Assembly: GCA_949357655.1 (NCBI GenBank)
Contig: CASHTG010000007.1
Span: forward strand, 806,001 to 870,000
DNA from: Parascedosporium putredinis
Taxonomy: Eukaryota > Ascomycota > Sordariomycetes > Microascales > Microascaceae
Direction of reading: 5' to 3'
Length of the DNA: 64,000 bases
Numbering within the stretch: the first letter of the stretch is position 1; the number at the start of each line of letters is the position of its first letter. Shown here in pieces: positions 35,532 through 46,002 of the stretch. Under the pieces are notes generated by a model that was given only the letters and a program-made list of their open reading frames with translations, had not been told where the DNA came from and did not search any database. Made by a program: the position numbers and the translations under genes.

Positions 35532-37904
35532 ATCGGGCGAGTCAAGTCTCAACGGGGCCTTTCCACGCCGTGAGTTGCCGCAGAGGGAGGAGAGCTGGTT
35601 TCCCATGCGAAGAGGGAAGCGTGGGCAGCGAGAGAGATCTTCTTTTTGGGCTCTCTTGAAGCGTATGCTCTTTTGGTCCTCGTTGTTGTTTCGAGTATCC
35701 TTTTCGTTCGCTGCTTGCTTGTGGTGTATTGCCAAGGTCACAGCGCGGGAGTGCAGGATGGGAACGAAGATGGCAAAAGGGTAAAAAGAAAAAGAAAAGA
35801 AAAGAAAGTCAAACCGAGCTAGGACAGGGGATGACGGGAGAAAGCTGAGCGGGACAAAAATGATGCGTAGTTGGGAAGAAAAAATGATGACAGCAGTCCC
35901 TTGGATTAGTTAACGGCTCCGAATCCTTGGCTCTCGCTTCGGTAAATAGTGATCGCAAAAGGTGGTGATTATTAAATGGCCCGGTCGCGTACTGGTTCCC
36001 TTTATCTGTGCCCAGTCTAGAAAGAGGACGGGACGGGGGTCCCGGGGAGTGGGCACTCCCAACCGGGATCGGCATCGGTGCAGCGAGCGCAAGCACAGCA
36101 GCCCCGCGCAAGAGCAGGCATTTGTGCTCCGATAAGGGGGCTCACGCAATCGTGGGGGCCCAAAGGCGTCATGGGGAAGGCCAACGCGAATCCCGAGTTC
36201 AAGGCGTGCTTGCACTACTTGCAACTGCTGGCGGAGGGTCGAGACGTTTTTTTGCATTGTTTTTCGTCCTGTCATTGACATGCCACGCCTGCTAGGCCCG
36301 ACTGGGCTTTAGTCACCTTGGGGGACGGGAGGCATTTCCCAGCCAGACAAATTCAAGCACAAGGAACAAGGACCACTCTACTTCTCTTTACCAGCCTGAG
36401 AAACCTACTCTTTTCAGACCCTTCCCTCTAGGTGGCAGCCGTGGCTTATTGTCCGGGTGAGGGGACAAGTGGGAGTGAGCGTGGGGGACCAATGGAAGTG
36501 TCAAGCTCGCCACCAGTCGATCGTGGGCAAACCAGCCCATGAGTATTTCTGCCAGGGGTGGTTCTTCTCTTTACAAAGATTACACCAATAGGATACCGGG
36601 TGCAACCCGGAGGCGCGGTTTTACAAAGGCGGAAGCGGAGTTCATGGGATCGGAGCTGGGACACCTGCGAAGTAGAGTACCTGTCTTGCCTGCTTGCCTG
36701 ACGGTTGCACTTGCCCCAAGCGCACCGCAGCAGATATCACCACCTCGAAGGCATAGAACAATCTGAAGTTTTGGGTATTTCTTAGACGAATTCTACAGCA
36801 GACCTCGTTTGACCCTAGTGAATACTTTTGATTTTCCAGTTTGGCATTTTCTCGATATTATCGTAAATCACTCATGGGGAAATCCTTGACAATTCGTGCT
36901 GCGGCCATTCAACGCAAAATGTGGGGAGCAATTGTCGTCGCAATCGCTAGCGCGTCGCACGTCATCTCTCTCCCCGTTTGGAAGCCTTCAGACTTTGTCA
37001 ACCACCCCAACACCGGCTACAAACAAGCTCCAAGTCCCCCTAGCGATCCTCCCCTTGTGGCGTCTCCCGACACCAACCATTGGCGAAGAACTACTCTTGA
37101 ACTCCCACCAGAAGTGGCTACGAAAAGTGACATGCAGGGCCGTCAAGGATCGCCCAGACCTTGGAGACCCATCAGTCGGGGAAGATTAGAAAATCGACGT
37201 TGCATGATGGCCGATGCGCAGCACAGCTACCACTTGTTCCCTTTCCCAGCTCCATGACTTTTTCGCGCCCAAAACTAGGGGTCCTTTGCCGAAAGGAGCC
37301 GCTTCAGCTGAAAGCGGGAGCTAGAATTCGTAGAAGACGATGATGCCATGTGCATGTGAGCTGTTGGTGGCCTCGACTCGCCGTTTTTTTCGTCTTATGA
37401 TGGTAAAGCGTTGGCACGCATCCAGGGTGATGGACAGCGTCTGATACCCAAACGGGCGAGGAGAGCGCACATTTTCCTCTTGCGTCAGGAGGGTCTGAGA
37501 TGCACGCCCCCTTGGTCCGCGATGGCGTTTTGGGAGGAACTTCTTCTTCGTACCACGGCCATAACGACATTTCGGCTTCGCGATGCGCCATGAGTCTAGC
37601 GGGGTCGAGTTCGTTCTGGCGTCAGCCCATCAATCACCGCCCGAGATGTGATGCGCAAGCCTCGCCTTTTCGTCCCCTTCCCCTGGCCGAAGGGGAGCAT
37701 ATAAAATCACGACCCGGTATCGCTGCTTGACTCCCCGACGCAGGTCCCTCTCCCCTTGTGTTGCCATCTCCACCCTTCACCTTGCGCCATACTTCGGATC
37801 GATACCAGACGAATACAACCCACACGCGTCCCCTTCTCGCACACAGATAGCACCAAGCCCACCCGATACTACACCCCTTTCTCCCGGCCTAGATTAGCGC
37901 AAAG
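35532..37904. other. Divergent intergenic region
   Basis: 2.4 kb between the leftward reductase and the rightward flavoenzyme. Short frames near 36.0-37.3 kb show no motif. Purine-rich tract at 35778-35805. Confidence 0.5.
37700..37706 (+). promoter_or_regulatory. TATA box
   Basis: TATAAAA about 200 bases before the ATG of the flavoenzyme, followed by a C/T-rich leader (CCCTCTCC-like), the usual layout of an active fungal promoter. Confidence 0.5.
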
Positions 37905-39508
37905 ATGACCGCCAACGGCACCGCCCCTGCCGAGACTGACCCGGCCGTCTATGCCGAGTACAAGGACAAGTGGGCCGCCCTGCCCGAGGACGAGGCGGGC
38001 TGGCTCCAGCGCGCAAGGGACGTCGGAGCCGTGCTCGACGTCGATGCTGCCCAGCGCGAAAAGGCAAACAAGAGCCCCAAGGCCGAGATTGCCCTTCTCA
38101 AGCATGCCGGCCTCCTCAAGGCTCTCGGCCCGAAGAAGTACGGTGGCGGCGAGCAACCGCTGAGTGTGGGGTACAAGATTATCAGAGAGATTGCCAAAGC
38201 GGACGGGTGAGTTGAATCCCCTTGGCCTTTTGCGACTTATAGTTGCGAATATACCCTGCACCTTGATACAAACGCTAGACCCCTTTCCAACCGTATCTCC
38301 CCACCCATTTCCCCACTCGATCTTAATCCAAAATTCGCTGACGCGATGAACTCATTTCCTAAAGCTCCATTGGAATGCTCCTCGGCTATCATCTCCTCTG
38401 GTCCCTGACCGCTAGCATCGTCGGCACCACCGAGCAGGCCGACAAGTGGCAGGAGATCATCATCTCCAACAACTATTTTGTCGGCGGAGCTGTCAACCCG
38501 CGCGACGGTGATCTCACCATTGCCCAGGATGGCGATAACCTAGTATTCAACGGCTTCAAGAACTTTAGCACCGGCGGCGTCATCTCTGACCTCACGGTGC
38601 TCGAGGGCGTCCTCGACGGCACGGAGAACCACATCTTTGCCTTTGTCAAGTCCGATCAGCCCGGCATCCAGTTCCAGCGCAACTGGGACAACATCGGACT
38701 GAGGTTGACCGAGTCCGGCAGCGTCAAGATTGAGAACGTCACTGCGCCGTGGGCCGACGCGCTCGGCTGGGATATCGAGAAGAAGGAGCCCGACCTTGCC
38801 TTCCTCGGCATTCCCTTTGCTAGCCTTTTGCTCCCTACGTAAGTCTGACCTGGCAGTAAAAGGTGACACATACGAAGAAAATGCGATGCTAACCCTTGTT
38901 TCTTTCCCGTTTCTTTAGAATTCAGCTCGTCTTTGCCAACTTCTACCTTGGCATCGCCCAGGGTGCGCTAGCCACCGCATCCAAATACACCGTCGCCACC
39001 ACCCGCGCATGGCCCTACGGCGGTGAGGTAAGTGCAGCTAATCACTCCCGATGAATCAAACATAGAAGCCTAAGTACTTACGCTTCGCCGCGCGTGCTAT
39101 TAGAACAAGCAAAAGGGAACAGACGAGTTCTACGTCCTCAGCAACTACGGCAACTTCCACGCCCACGTCCGTGCGGCCGAAGCCCTCGCCGACCAGGCCG
39201 GCCGGGAGATCGACGCCGTCTACGCCAAGGGCACCCCCGACCGCTCCAAGGTCGAGGCCCAGGACCGCGGCCTCCTTGCCGAGACAGTCGCCAGCCTCAA
39301 GGTCGTCACCACGGACACGGGCCTGCGCGTCACCGCGGGCGTGTTCGAGGTCACGGGCGCCAGGACCACGGCCAGCAAGTACGGCCTCGACCGCTTCTGG
39401 AGGGATATACGTACGCACACGCTCCACGACCCCGTCGCGTACAAGAACAAGGAGCTGGGCCGGTTCCAGCTCCTGGGTGAGGTGCCTGAGCCTACCTGGT
39501 ACACTTAA
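37905..39508 (+). CDS. Acyl-CoA dehydrogenase-like flavoenzyme (DszC-type monooxygenase subgroup)
   Basis: Flavin-dependent enzyme with the acyl-CoA dehydrogenase fold; this fungal branch groups with DszC-like flavin monooxygenases rather than beta-oxidation enzymes, so the substrate is open. Four exons: 37905-38206, 38365-38838, 38919-39027, 39104-39508, all clean GT-AG, no frame break. Order: N-terminal helical domain with ALLKHAGLLKALGPKKYGGG, SIGMLLGYHLLW, the middle beta-domain with FVGGAVNPRDGDL and FKNFSTGG, then the C-terminal helices NYGNFHAHVRAAEALAD and VTGARTTASKYGLDRFWRD, where the ARTTASKYGLDRFWR motif replaces the RIYEGT of classic dehydrogenases. About 429 residues, normal for the family. 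No peroxisomal SKL signal (ends EPTWYT). Confidence 0.9.
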
Positions 39509-40930
39509 TCCAGTTGGTATTTATAAGAGATCAAGGGGCCCGATTGCTTGGTGGAGAGCTATTGGATCTTTCTAATTGTGCGTCCACCTTGAGTTTTGAG
39601 GTTGGGCAATGGCGTGCAATTTTGTCGCCATGAAGAATTATAGGTGCTATGAGCATGCAGCTATACTATAACTTATACCAAATTGCTTCCACGTTGAACT
39701 TGCCCTTTTGTGTAGTAGTCGTCAACATTCATCGCCTCAACGGCACGAGATATCTAGTCCAGAGATGAAAACAGTACTTCTTTACATGTGATTGTATGCC
39801 TGTGAGATGACATTGCACCAATGTTATACCTAACCCCCTTCGTAAGCGCGCATCAGAAACAGGCTAAGTTTCGACAGCATCTAATGCCATGGATCTGTTG
39901 GTCGGTGTTGCCAAGCCAGTTGGCAGGGATGCTCAATGGCGGCAACCGTGCCCCGGACCAACATTGAACCCAAACAGAACAGAACAGAAATCAGCTCTTA
40001 TAAGAGATGGCGCAAGGGGAGAGTAAATGTACGGTTCCGAGATGAGATGGATTATACATGTGGTATCGAAAGCCCATGGAGTGCCAAGACTGTATCGGGA
40101 CTTAGACGACTGAAAATTATGAAACTTCTTTTCTTGGCATCCATCCACCCTTCCAATGTAAGTATGTTCACGTTGCTTCATAGGCGTAGTGTATGCAATC
40201 AGGGTATTATTACTATTAATGTCTAGGTGTACCATGAAGAACTAGGCTCACCATCGCATCCCTAGTTAAGGAATTCTCAAAGTCTAGCCCTAGTATGGTT
40301 GATGAGAACCAATAGCCAGCCCGAAGTCATGTATGTACAGATAAGGGCATCGCAAGCACATCATCAAGAAGGACGCTTAACGCTGTGGTGTAGCGTCCAT
40401 ATCCGCGGCGATGGAGCAACGTGCGGAATGGCTTGGAAGCAGATACCCGGAGAGGTTGATATAGATCAGCCTGAGGCTGTGGGACATCTGCCCAACGTAG
40501 TGAAGGAGAGGATTACCTCCCCGGTGACTAAAGGATCGCGTGCGGTTCTGAGGTCAAGATAATTCGAATGGGGACCAAGGGCCCAGACGTGATGGAGGTA
40601 AGTACGCCGCGGCAGGTGCCTCAGAGGCCCCCAAGACGAATCTTCTCCGAATTTTGCAGCGTTCTACCTCCCTAATTCTATATGCGCCATAACGAGCGCC
40701 TCATGCCCACACCTCCGTCGAGCGTGGCCGGCGCCTCTCTAGTGTTCGAGATGCCTTTTTTCAACGCGCCTTTCACATGCTTAAGCGGCATTATTCGCGT
40801 GCCTAATTTCGTACACTCCGTCCCAAGGCGCTAGTCAGCGAAGCGACTTGCCGTGTTCGTATAGTGATGTTCCCCAAGCGGGTGAAGATTCGCCAGTCTA
40901 TCGCTGACCCAGCGGGTATCGGGAAACGAC
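39509..40930. other. Convergent intergenic region
   Basis: 1.4 kb between the flavoenzyme and the GPI-type protein, tail to tail. No coding frame with a motif; moderately A/T-rich. Confidence 0.5.
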
Positions 40931-41860
40931 CTATATAAGAGCTGAACCAGCGAGAGCGGTAATCCAAAAGGAGGCGAGGAGGAGTACGGACTGCTTGCTC
41001 GGAAGCGCCCATCCAAGGCCGGCGCCGTTGCAGTAGAAACTCATAGCTCCGTGCTTCTCCGCGCTGATGAGGATACAGCTGTCAATCATGTCGTCGGTGA
41101 TCTCCTCGATAGAGTCATATTTACCCTCGCAGAAGCGGTTGGTGGTCCACTTAGCCAAGCGCGACGGCTTCCCATTCTCGCAGACTGCCGCCTTGTAGAT
41201 GCTAGCCTGCCACCCCGAGAGGGCGACGACGCACTCATCCGGTGCGGGATGCTCCCACGTCGGGGCCCTCCTCGTTTCGCCCGCGGCGTTCGGGCACACG
41301 TTCATCGACACGGAGCCCTTCTTCGCCTTGGATTTGTCGTCATCTAAGGGGCGCTCCGACTGCCGCCCGTCGCAGTAGAAGCCAAAGCTGGCGAGCGACG
41401 CGTGCTCCTCGTCGACCGTGTAGTTTCTCGGCCCGACGGTCTGGCACTTGTACAGGTCGCTGTCGGCCACCTCCACCAGGCCCCCGTCAAAAGTGATCTC
41501 GCCGTAGTTGCAGTCGCGGCCCTCGTACCGCGCCAGCAGAGCCTGGGTGCCGTTGGCACACTGGGGCACCTTGAAGATCTGGAACGACGTGCTCGTGGAC
41601 ACCTTCATGCACGTGTCCGGCGCGATGGTCCAGTCTCTCCCGCCGCCGCCGAGGTTGTCCGTGTCGTTGTCGCAAAAGGGCAGGGTGTAGGTCCGGATGG
41701 CGCCGATGACGGGCTCGCCGCGCCTCTCGAGGGGGTTGAAGTCGCCAAGGTGGGCTAGCTCCTCGAACGCCACTGGGTTGCGAGGCTGGGCGTGGGCTGC
41801 AAGGGCGCCCATGCTGCACGTCGCCAGTGCGATGGATGTGAGCCAGTGGGTGGAAGGCAT
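40931..41860 (-). CDS. Secreted, Cys-rich, probably GPI-anchored protein
   Basis: 309 residues, single exon, no frame break. The start MPSTHWLTSIALATCSMGALA gives a signal peptide ending near AHA. Twelve cysteines follow in the mature chain, suggesting six disulphides in two repeated halves: LPFCDNDTDNLGG...FYCDGRQ and VCPNAAGETRR...FYCNGAG, each closing with a S/F-F-Y-C motif. The end is a Gly-rich spacer then VLLLASFWITALAGSALI with nothing after it, the pattern of a GPI-anchor signal. An N-linked site is seen at NDTD. Family and role unknown; a wall or plasma-membrane outer-face location is inferred. An upstream in-frame start adds 25 charged residues and would spoil the signal peptide. 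Confidence 0.75.
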   Translation of the reverse strand: MPSTHWLTSIALATCSMGALAAHAQPRNPVAFEELAHLGDFNPLERRGEPVIGAIRTYTLPFCDNDTDNLGGGGRDWTIAPDTCMKVSTSTSFQIFKVPQCANGTQALLARYEGRDCNYGEITFDGGLVEVADSDLYKCQTVGPRNYTVDEEHASLASFGFYCDGRQSERPLDDDKSKAKKGSVSMNVCPNAAGETRRAPTWEHPAPDECVVALSGWQASIYKAAVCENGKPSRLAKWTTNRFCEGKYDSIEEITDDMIDSCILISAEKHGAMSFYCNGAGLGWALPSKQSVLLLASFWITALAGSALI

Positions 41861-42586
41861 TGTTGTCCTCGAGGTGTTTTTTTCTGCCTTCGCAAGCCCT
41901 GTTGTTCTTTTCTCGTTGGCTTCTTTTTTGGACAACCCCTTTTTCTTGTATCCTTTTCTCTTTCTCTTGCCACTCAGGGTGGGTTGCGGTAAGGGGAAGG
42001 ATTCCGAAGGAATTCGTCGAAAAGAAATTGGGATGCTTCAGATGAAGTCACGTGATATTACCGATGGAGCCGCGGACTTGAATCCTTCAAATTACCGGAA
42101 TCTCTATCCCCTTGTTCCCCACTTCGCAGGAGGCAAGGTGAACCGTGGTTGGCGATGAGGATATCGTCGAGGAGTGAGGGATTAATAACTCTAAACCTCT
42201 CCCCTCTTCCATCAATAAATAAGAGTGCTAGGCCTCTCTTTCGCCGATCAAAGGTGGGGCTTGTGTTGAGCCACACCTTAAACTGAACCAAATCTTCCTT
42301 GGAATCGAGCCATCAGAAAAGCAACTGCTACCTCGGCAGACTTGAGCGAGTCATGTCTCGTTTATGCTCTCTGCCCTTTTGTAGTATTATTAGTCACAAT
42401 GACTCTGAAATAAAAATAGCAGCATTGTTCTGAAATGGTAGCAGTGGCGGATTGATTCACGCGATGCTACCGGATTCTCCGCATCAATCCGTGAAGACCG
42501 ATTGGGTTCAAGGGGAAAAAAAGAGAAAAAGAAAAGGGAGGGAAGAATTGAGGGAACCCGTAGATCTTCTCCACAAACGCGCAAAA
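41861..42586. other. Divergent promoter region
   Basis: Shared upstream region of the GPI-type protein (leftward) and the GNAT gene (rightward). CT/T-rich at 41875-41975 right before the leftward ATG. No gene seen. Confidence 0.6.
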
Positions 42587-43831
42587 ATGGTTTCCACAGT
42601 CGTCTCCGTCCCCGAAGCACCCTCTCGCCTCTTGGACCTCCTCACCCTCCACCTCCCGTACTCCATTCCCCTACTCCGCCGGCTGCAGTTTGACAGCTCC
42701 CAACGCGGGGCCGCCACCACCACCGCCAGGGTTCTCTACACACCAGCCTCTGCGGCGGAGGCCGGACCGGATGCCGCGGAACCACCGCACTTCACGGCCG
42801 CGTACGTCGATTTAGCCGCCGGGTCCGAGACCCAGGTGTGGATCTACTCCTCCCTCGAGAATGGCGCGCAGCTCGCGGGCGACGACCGGGATACGTGCGT
42901 GCAGCAAATCGCCGACGTCGTAGAGGAGGTGAGACGCATGGCGCGGGATGTCGAGGGGACCCTGGCGTATCCGGGGGCGGTGTTAGTGGGTGCGGTGCAC
43001 GTTGATGTAGTGAAAGCGATCAGGGAGCGCGGGGACGGATCCAGTCCAATTCGGAAGGGATTGGATACAACAAGTGGCTATTTCGAGTTGACGAGTTACC
43101 GGCGAAGGGGCCTAATTTGGGGGATGAGATGTACTGGTCGCCTGCGACCGAGGAGGACTGTCGCGCAGCAATCTCCCGATCGCCCTATCCGCGGCAACTG
43201 TACGGGTGATGTCCCTTAGCTCAGGCTCCAAGACCATGGTCTCAGACTGACGTCTGCTGTCAGACATACGTTTACGCGGCTACCGAGTCTCACCATCAAA
43301 CACACAGATGGCGCTCTTGTGGCTTGGGCGTTCTTAGGTGAGATCCGCCTTGGCTAGTCTCGACCCGGCTTTTTTCCCCCTCTTTCTTAAGAGACCTCGC
43401 TGTCTCGGCTTCGAGAGGTCCGCTAACCAAGTTTGGCAGGAGTGGACGGTTCCCTCACAAGTCTTCACTGCGAGGTGTCTTACCTCCCCTTCCGTACAGT
43501 TTTTTACACGCGTTAATGTGGCCGGTCTAACCGCACGCTTCTACGCAGGAACCATATCGTGGCAGAGGATACGCCAAGGCGTTAGCGACAAAGATCCTTG
43601 GCGAGAGTTCTCAGGAATACTGCCGCGATGGCTGGTGCCACGCCGATGTCGCCGTCGACAACGCCAGTAGCGCGGCAGTGTGCACGAGTTTGAATGGGAA
43701 GCAATCTTGGATCGTAGACTGGTATGTTGGCAATTTCTGTTCTTCGATGCATGGTTCACTACAATTGATATACATTGAGGGGTCTTCTTCGCTAACAAGT
43801 TCGTTTAATTAGGGCGTTACTGCTAGTGTAA
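42587..43831 (+). CDS. GNAT N-acetyltransferase (FR47/ glycine N-acyltransferase-like)
   Basis: Acetyl-CoA-dependent acyltransferase; acceptor unknown. Five exons: 42587-43205, 43264-43337, 43440-43474, 43549-43723, 43813-43831; donors GTGATG, GTGAGA, GTGTCT, GTATGT. N-terminal half: PYSIPLLRRLQF and VWIYSSLENGAQ. Then NKWLFRVDELPAKG, LPSLTIKHTDGALVAWAFLG, VDGSLTSLHCE and the acetyl-CoA pyrophosphate loop EPYRGRGYAKALATKIL (motif A, R-G-R-G-Y-A), followed by HADVAVDNASSAAVCTSLN, the motif B asparagine region. The layout matches fungal proteins with a split C-terminal GNAT domain. One break near 43034 (G run) needs one base. The tiny last exon (six residues then TAA) rests on a CTAAC branch and TTAG acceptor. 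Confidence 0.8.
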
Positions 43832-44024
43832 ATAGACATGCTCGGGACAGATGCCGCAGGCATGGAAGAAGAAAAAGGGTTTAAAGAACAGCTTGAAAAC
43901 CAAAAAGAACGCCAATCGGCCCTACCAGCCCCGAGTTCCATGTAAATAAATAGGACAAATCCCCGCAAGGGTACATAAACATGACGGGCTGTTCCTAGTA
44001 TATACCGCTACCTCAACGCTCAAT
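43832..44024. other. Convergent spacer
   Basis: Short gap between the GNAT and mucin-like stop codons; no gene. Confidence 0.7.
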
Positions 44025-46002
44025 TTAAAGCCTCTCGAGAATAATCTCATCAACTTGGAGTTCCTTCGCCGAGCCCGTACCTGAGGTATACGTGAACTCC
44101 ATGGTAAGAAGAACGCTGTTGGACGTGGTCGAGAATACACCGCCGTTGAGGGGCACGGCGGCGGCGAAATTGGTGCTGGTGACCGGGCCGCCGGCAAGGG
44201 CCACGTCACCGATGTAGAGGTAAGCCGCGATGGTACCCGCGGTCGTGAACCGACGCGACTGGAAGGAGACCCTGTAGTTCACACCAGGGCAGACGGTGAT
44301 GGCTTGGGCTATGCGCTGGGACAAGTTGTTGTTGGTGGCGCCGATCCTGGACCGGAGCGCGTAGGATCCGGTGCCGCCGGTTCCCTGGACACGCTCAAGC
44401 GCGACATCTCCTGCAGGGTAGAGCTTCCAGTTTCCGGTCAAGCTGTTCTCGAACCCGCCGTTGATAACGGGGTTGCCAGTAGGGCAGGAGACCGCCGTGG
44501 TGACGGACGTCGTAGTGGTGGTGGTTGTGGTGGTCGTGGTCGTGGACTGGGTGGTCGTGGTGACGGTGGTAGTCGACTCGGTGATGGTGGTGGGCTCGGT
44601 GATGGTGGTGGACTCCGTGATGGTGGTCGACTCCGTGGTGGTGGTGGTGGTGGTGGTCGGAGAGGGCTCGGTGATGGTAACGGGGGCGGGATGATGGTAA
44701 GGGGCTCCGTGACCGTGACGGGAGCCTCAGTGACGGTAACGGGAGGCTCGATGATGGTGAGGGGTTCCGTGATGGTCAGGGGCTCGGTGATGGTGAGAGG
44801 CTCGGTGACGGTAACGGGAGCCTCGGTGATGGTGAGAGGCTCGGTGATGGTCACGGGCTCGATGATGGTGAGCGGTTCCGTGATGGTCACGGGCTCAATG
44901 ATCGTGAGAGGCTCGGTAACGGTCACGGGCTCAATGATCGTGAGAGGCTCAGTAACGGTTACGGGCTCAATGATCGTGAGAGGCTCAGTCACCGTCACGG
45001 CGGGCTCAACGATCGTGAGAGGCTCAGTCACCGTCACGGCGGGCTCAACGATCGTGAGAGGCTCAGTCACCGTCACAGCAGGTTCGGTGATGATGAGCGG
45101 CTCAGTGACCGTGACAACGGGCTCCGTAATCGTGAGAGGCTCAGTGACGGTAACACCAGCCTCAGTTACTGTGGCACCAGCCTCGGTGATGGTGACGCCA
45201 GCTTCGGTAACCGTAATAGCAGGTTCGGTGATGATGAGGGGCTCCGTGACGGTAACGACAGGCTCGGTGATGGTGAGTGGCTCCGTGACAGTGACACCAG
45301 CCTCGGTGACGGTGACGCCAGCCTCTGTGATGGTAACACCACCCTCGGTAATCGTGAGAGGCTCGGTGATGGTGACGGCAGCCTCGGTGACGGTGAGACC
45401 CTCAGTGATGGTAACGGTCGCCTCGACATCATCGCCCGGAAGGGTGACGGTGGTCGGGACAGTCACGGTGACGAGCTCACCACCCTCGCCAGGGAGCGTG
45501 ACGGTGGTGGGGACGGTGACGGTGACGAGCTCACCACCCTCGCCAGGCAGCGTGACGGTGGTGGGGACGGTGACGGTGACGACTTCGCCCTCGCCGGGAA
45601 GAGTGATGGTGGTGGGGATAGTCACGGTCGTCTCCTCGATCTCACCAGGGAGTGTGATGGTGGTGGGGATCGTGACGGTTGTTTCTTCACCGGTGCCGGG
45701 AGCAGTGACGGTTACGGTGACAGTCGACCTCTATCAAACGCGGAACAGTGTTAGGAGTGGCAGATATAAAGGCTTTTGCTGGAGGACAACAAAAATCCCT
45801 TCTTCCTCTTTGTGAAGAAGAACAAGTTGGAACGGGCACTTACCGATCGGGTCTTGGTGCACTTGGACTTGGTCGTCAAGGCTCCCGGGGCGGGCACGAG
45901 TCGCTTGGCACCACGCGGGCGTTGGACGGGACCATCCTGAATGGCGAGAGCCAGCGGCGCGGCAAGCAGGACCGCCAAAACGGAGAGGGAGTTGGTCTTC
46001 AT
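44025..46002 (-). CDS. Mucin-like cell-surface protein with Thr/Glu repeat and C-terminal carbohydrate-binding-like domain
   Basis: Exon 1 (46002-45844) encodes MKTNSLSVLAVLLAAPLALA, a signal peptide, and a basic stretch QRPRGAKRL that could be a protease site. Exon 2 (45730-44025) encodes three copies of a PTTVTLPGEGGELVTVTV unit, then about twenty copies of an 8-residue pattern (EPLTITEP, TEPVTVTE), then a Thr/Ser tract, and finally about 150 residues starting CPTGNPVINGGFENSLTGNW, a beta-sandwich of the kind in CBM4/9-like domains (W, Y and R/F residues spaced through NNLSQRIAQAITVCPG and DEIILERL). Dense Thr predicts O-mannosylation. One break at 44682-44686 (run of C on the coding strand) needs one base. 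No GPI signal. Likely wall or adhesion role, by architecture only. Confidence 0.75.
44690..45700 (-). repeat. 24-48-base tandem repeat array in the mucin-like gene
   Basis: Units read CTCACGATCATTGAGCC-like on the coding strand and translate to EPLTI/VTE patterns; runs of near-identical units lie at 44880-45080, with more diverged ones on both sides. The other strand also stays open through the array because of the triplet periodicity. Copy number may be collapsed or expanded in assembly. Confidence 0.85.

Noticed and set aside
44304..45815. Open 503-codon frame on the plus strand full of RGSVMVTGSV-like repeats
   Set aside because: It is the antisense reading of the repeat array in the mucin-like gene, kept open by triplet periodicity; the minus strand has the signal peptide, intron and C-terminal domain.
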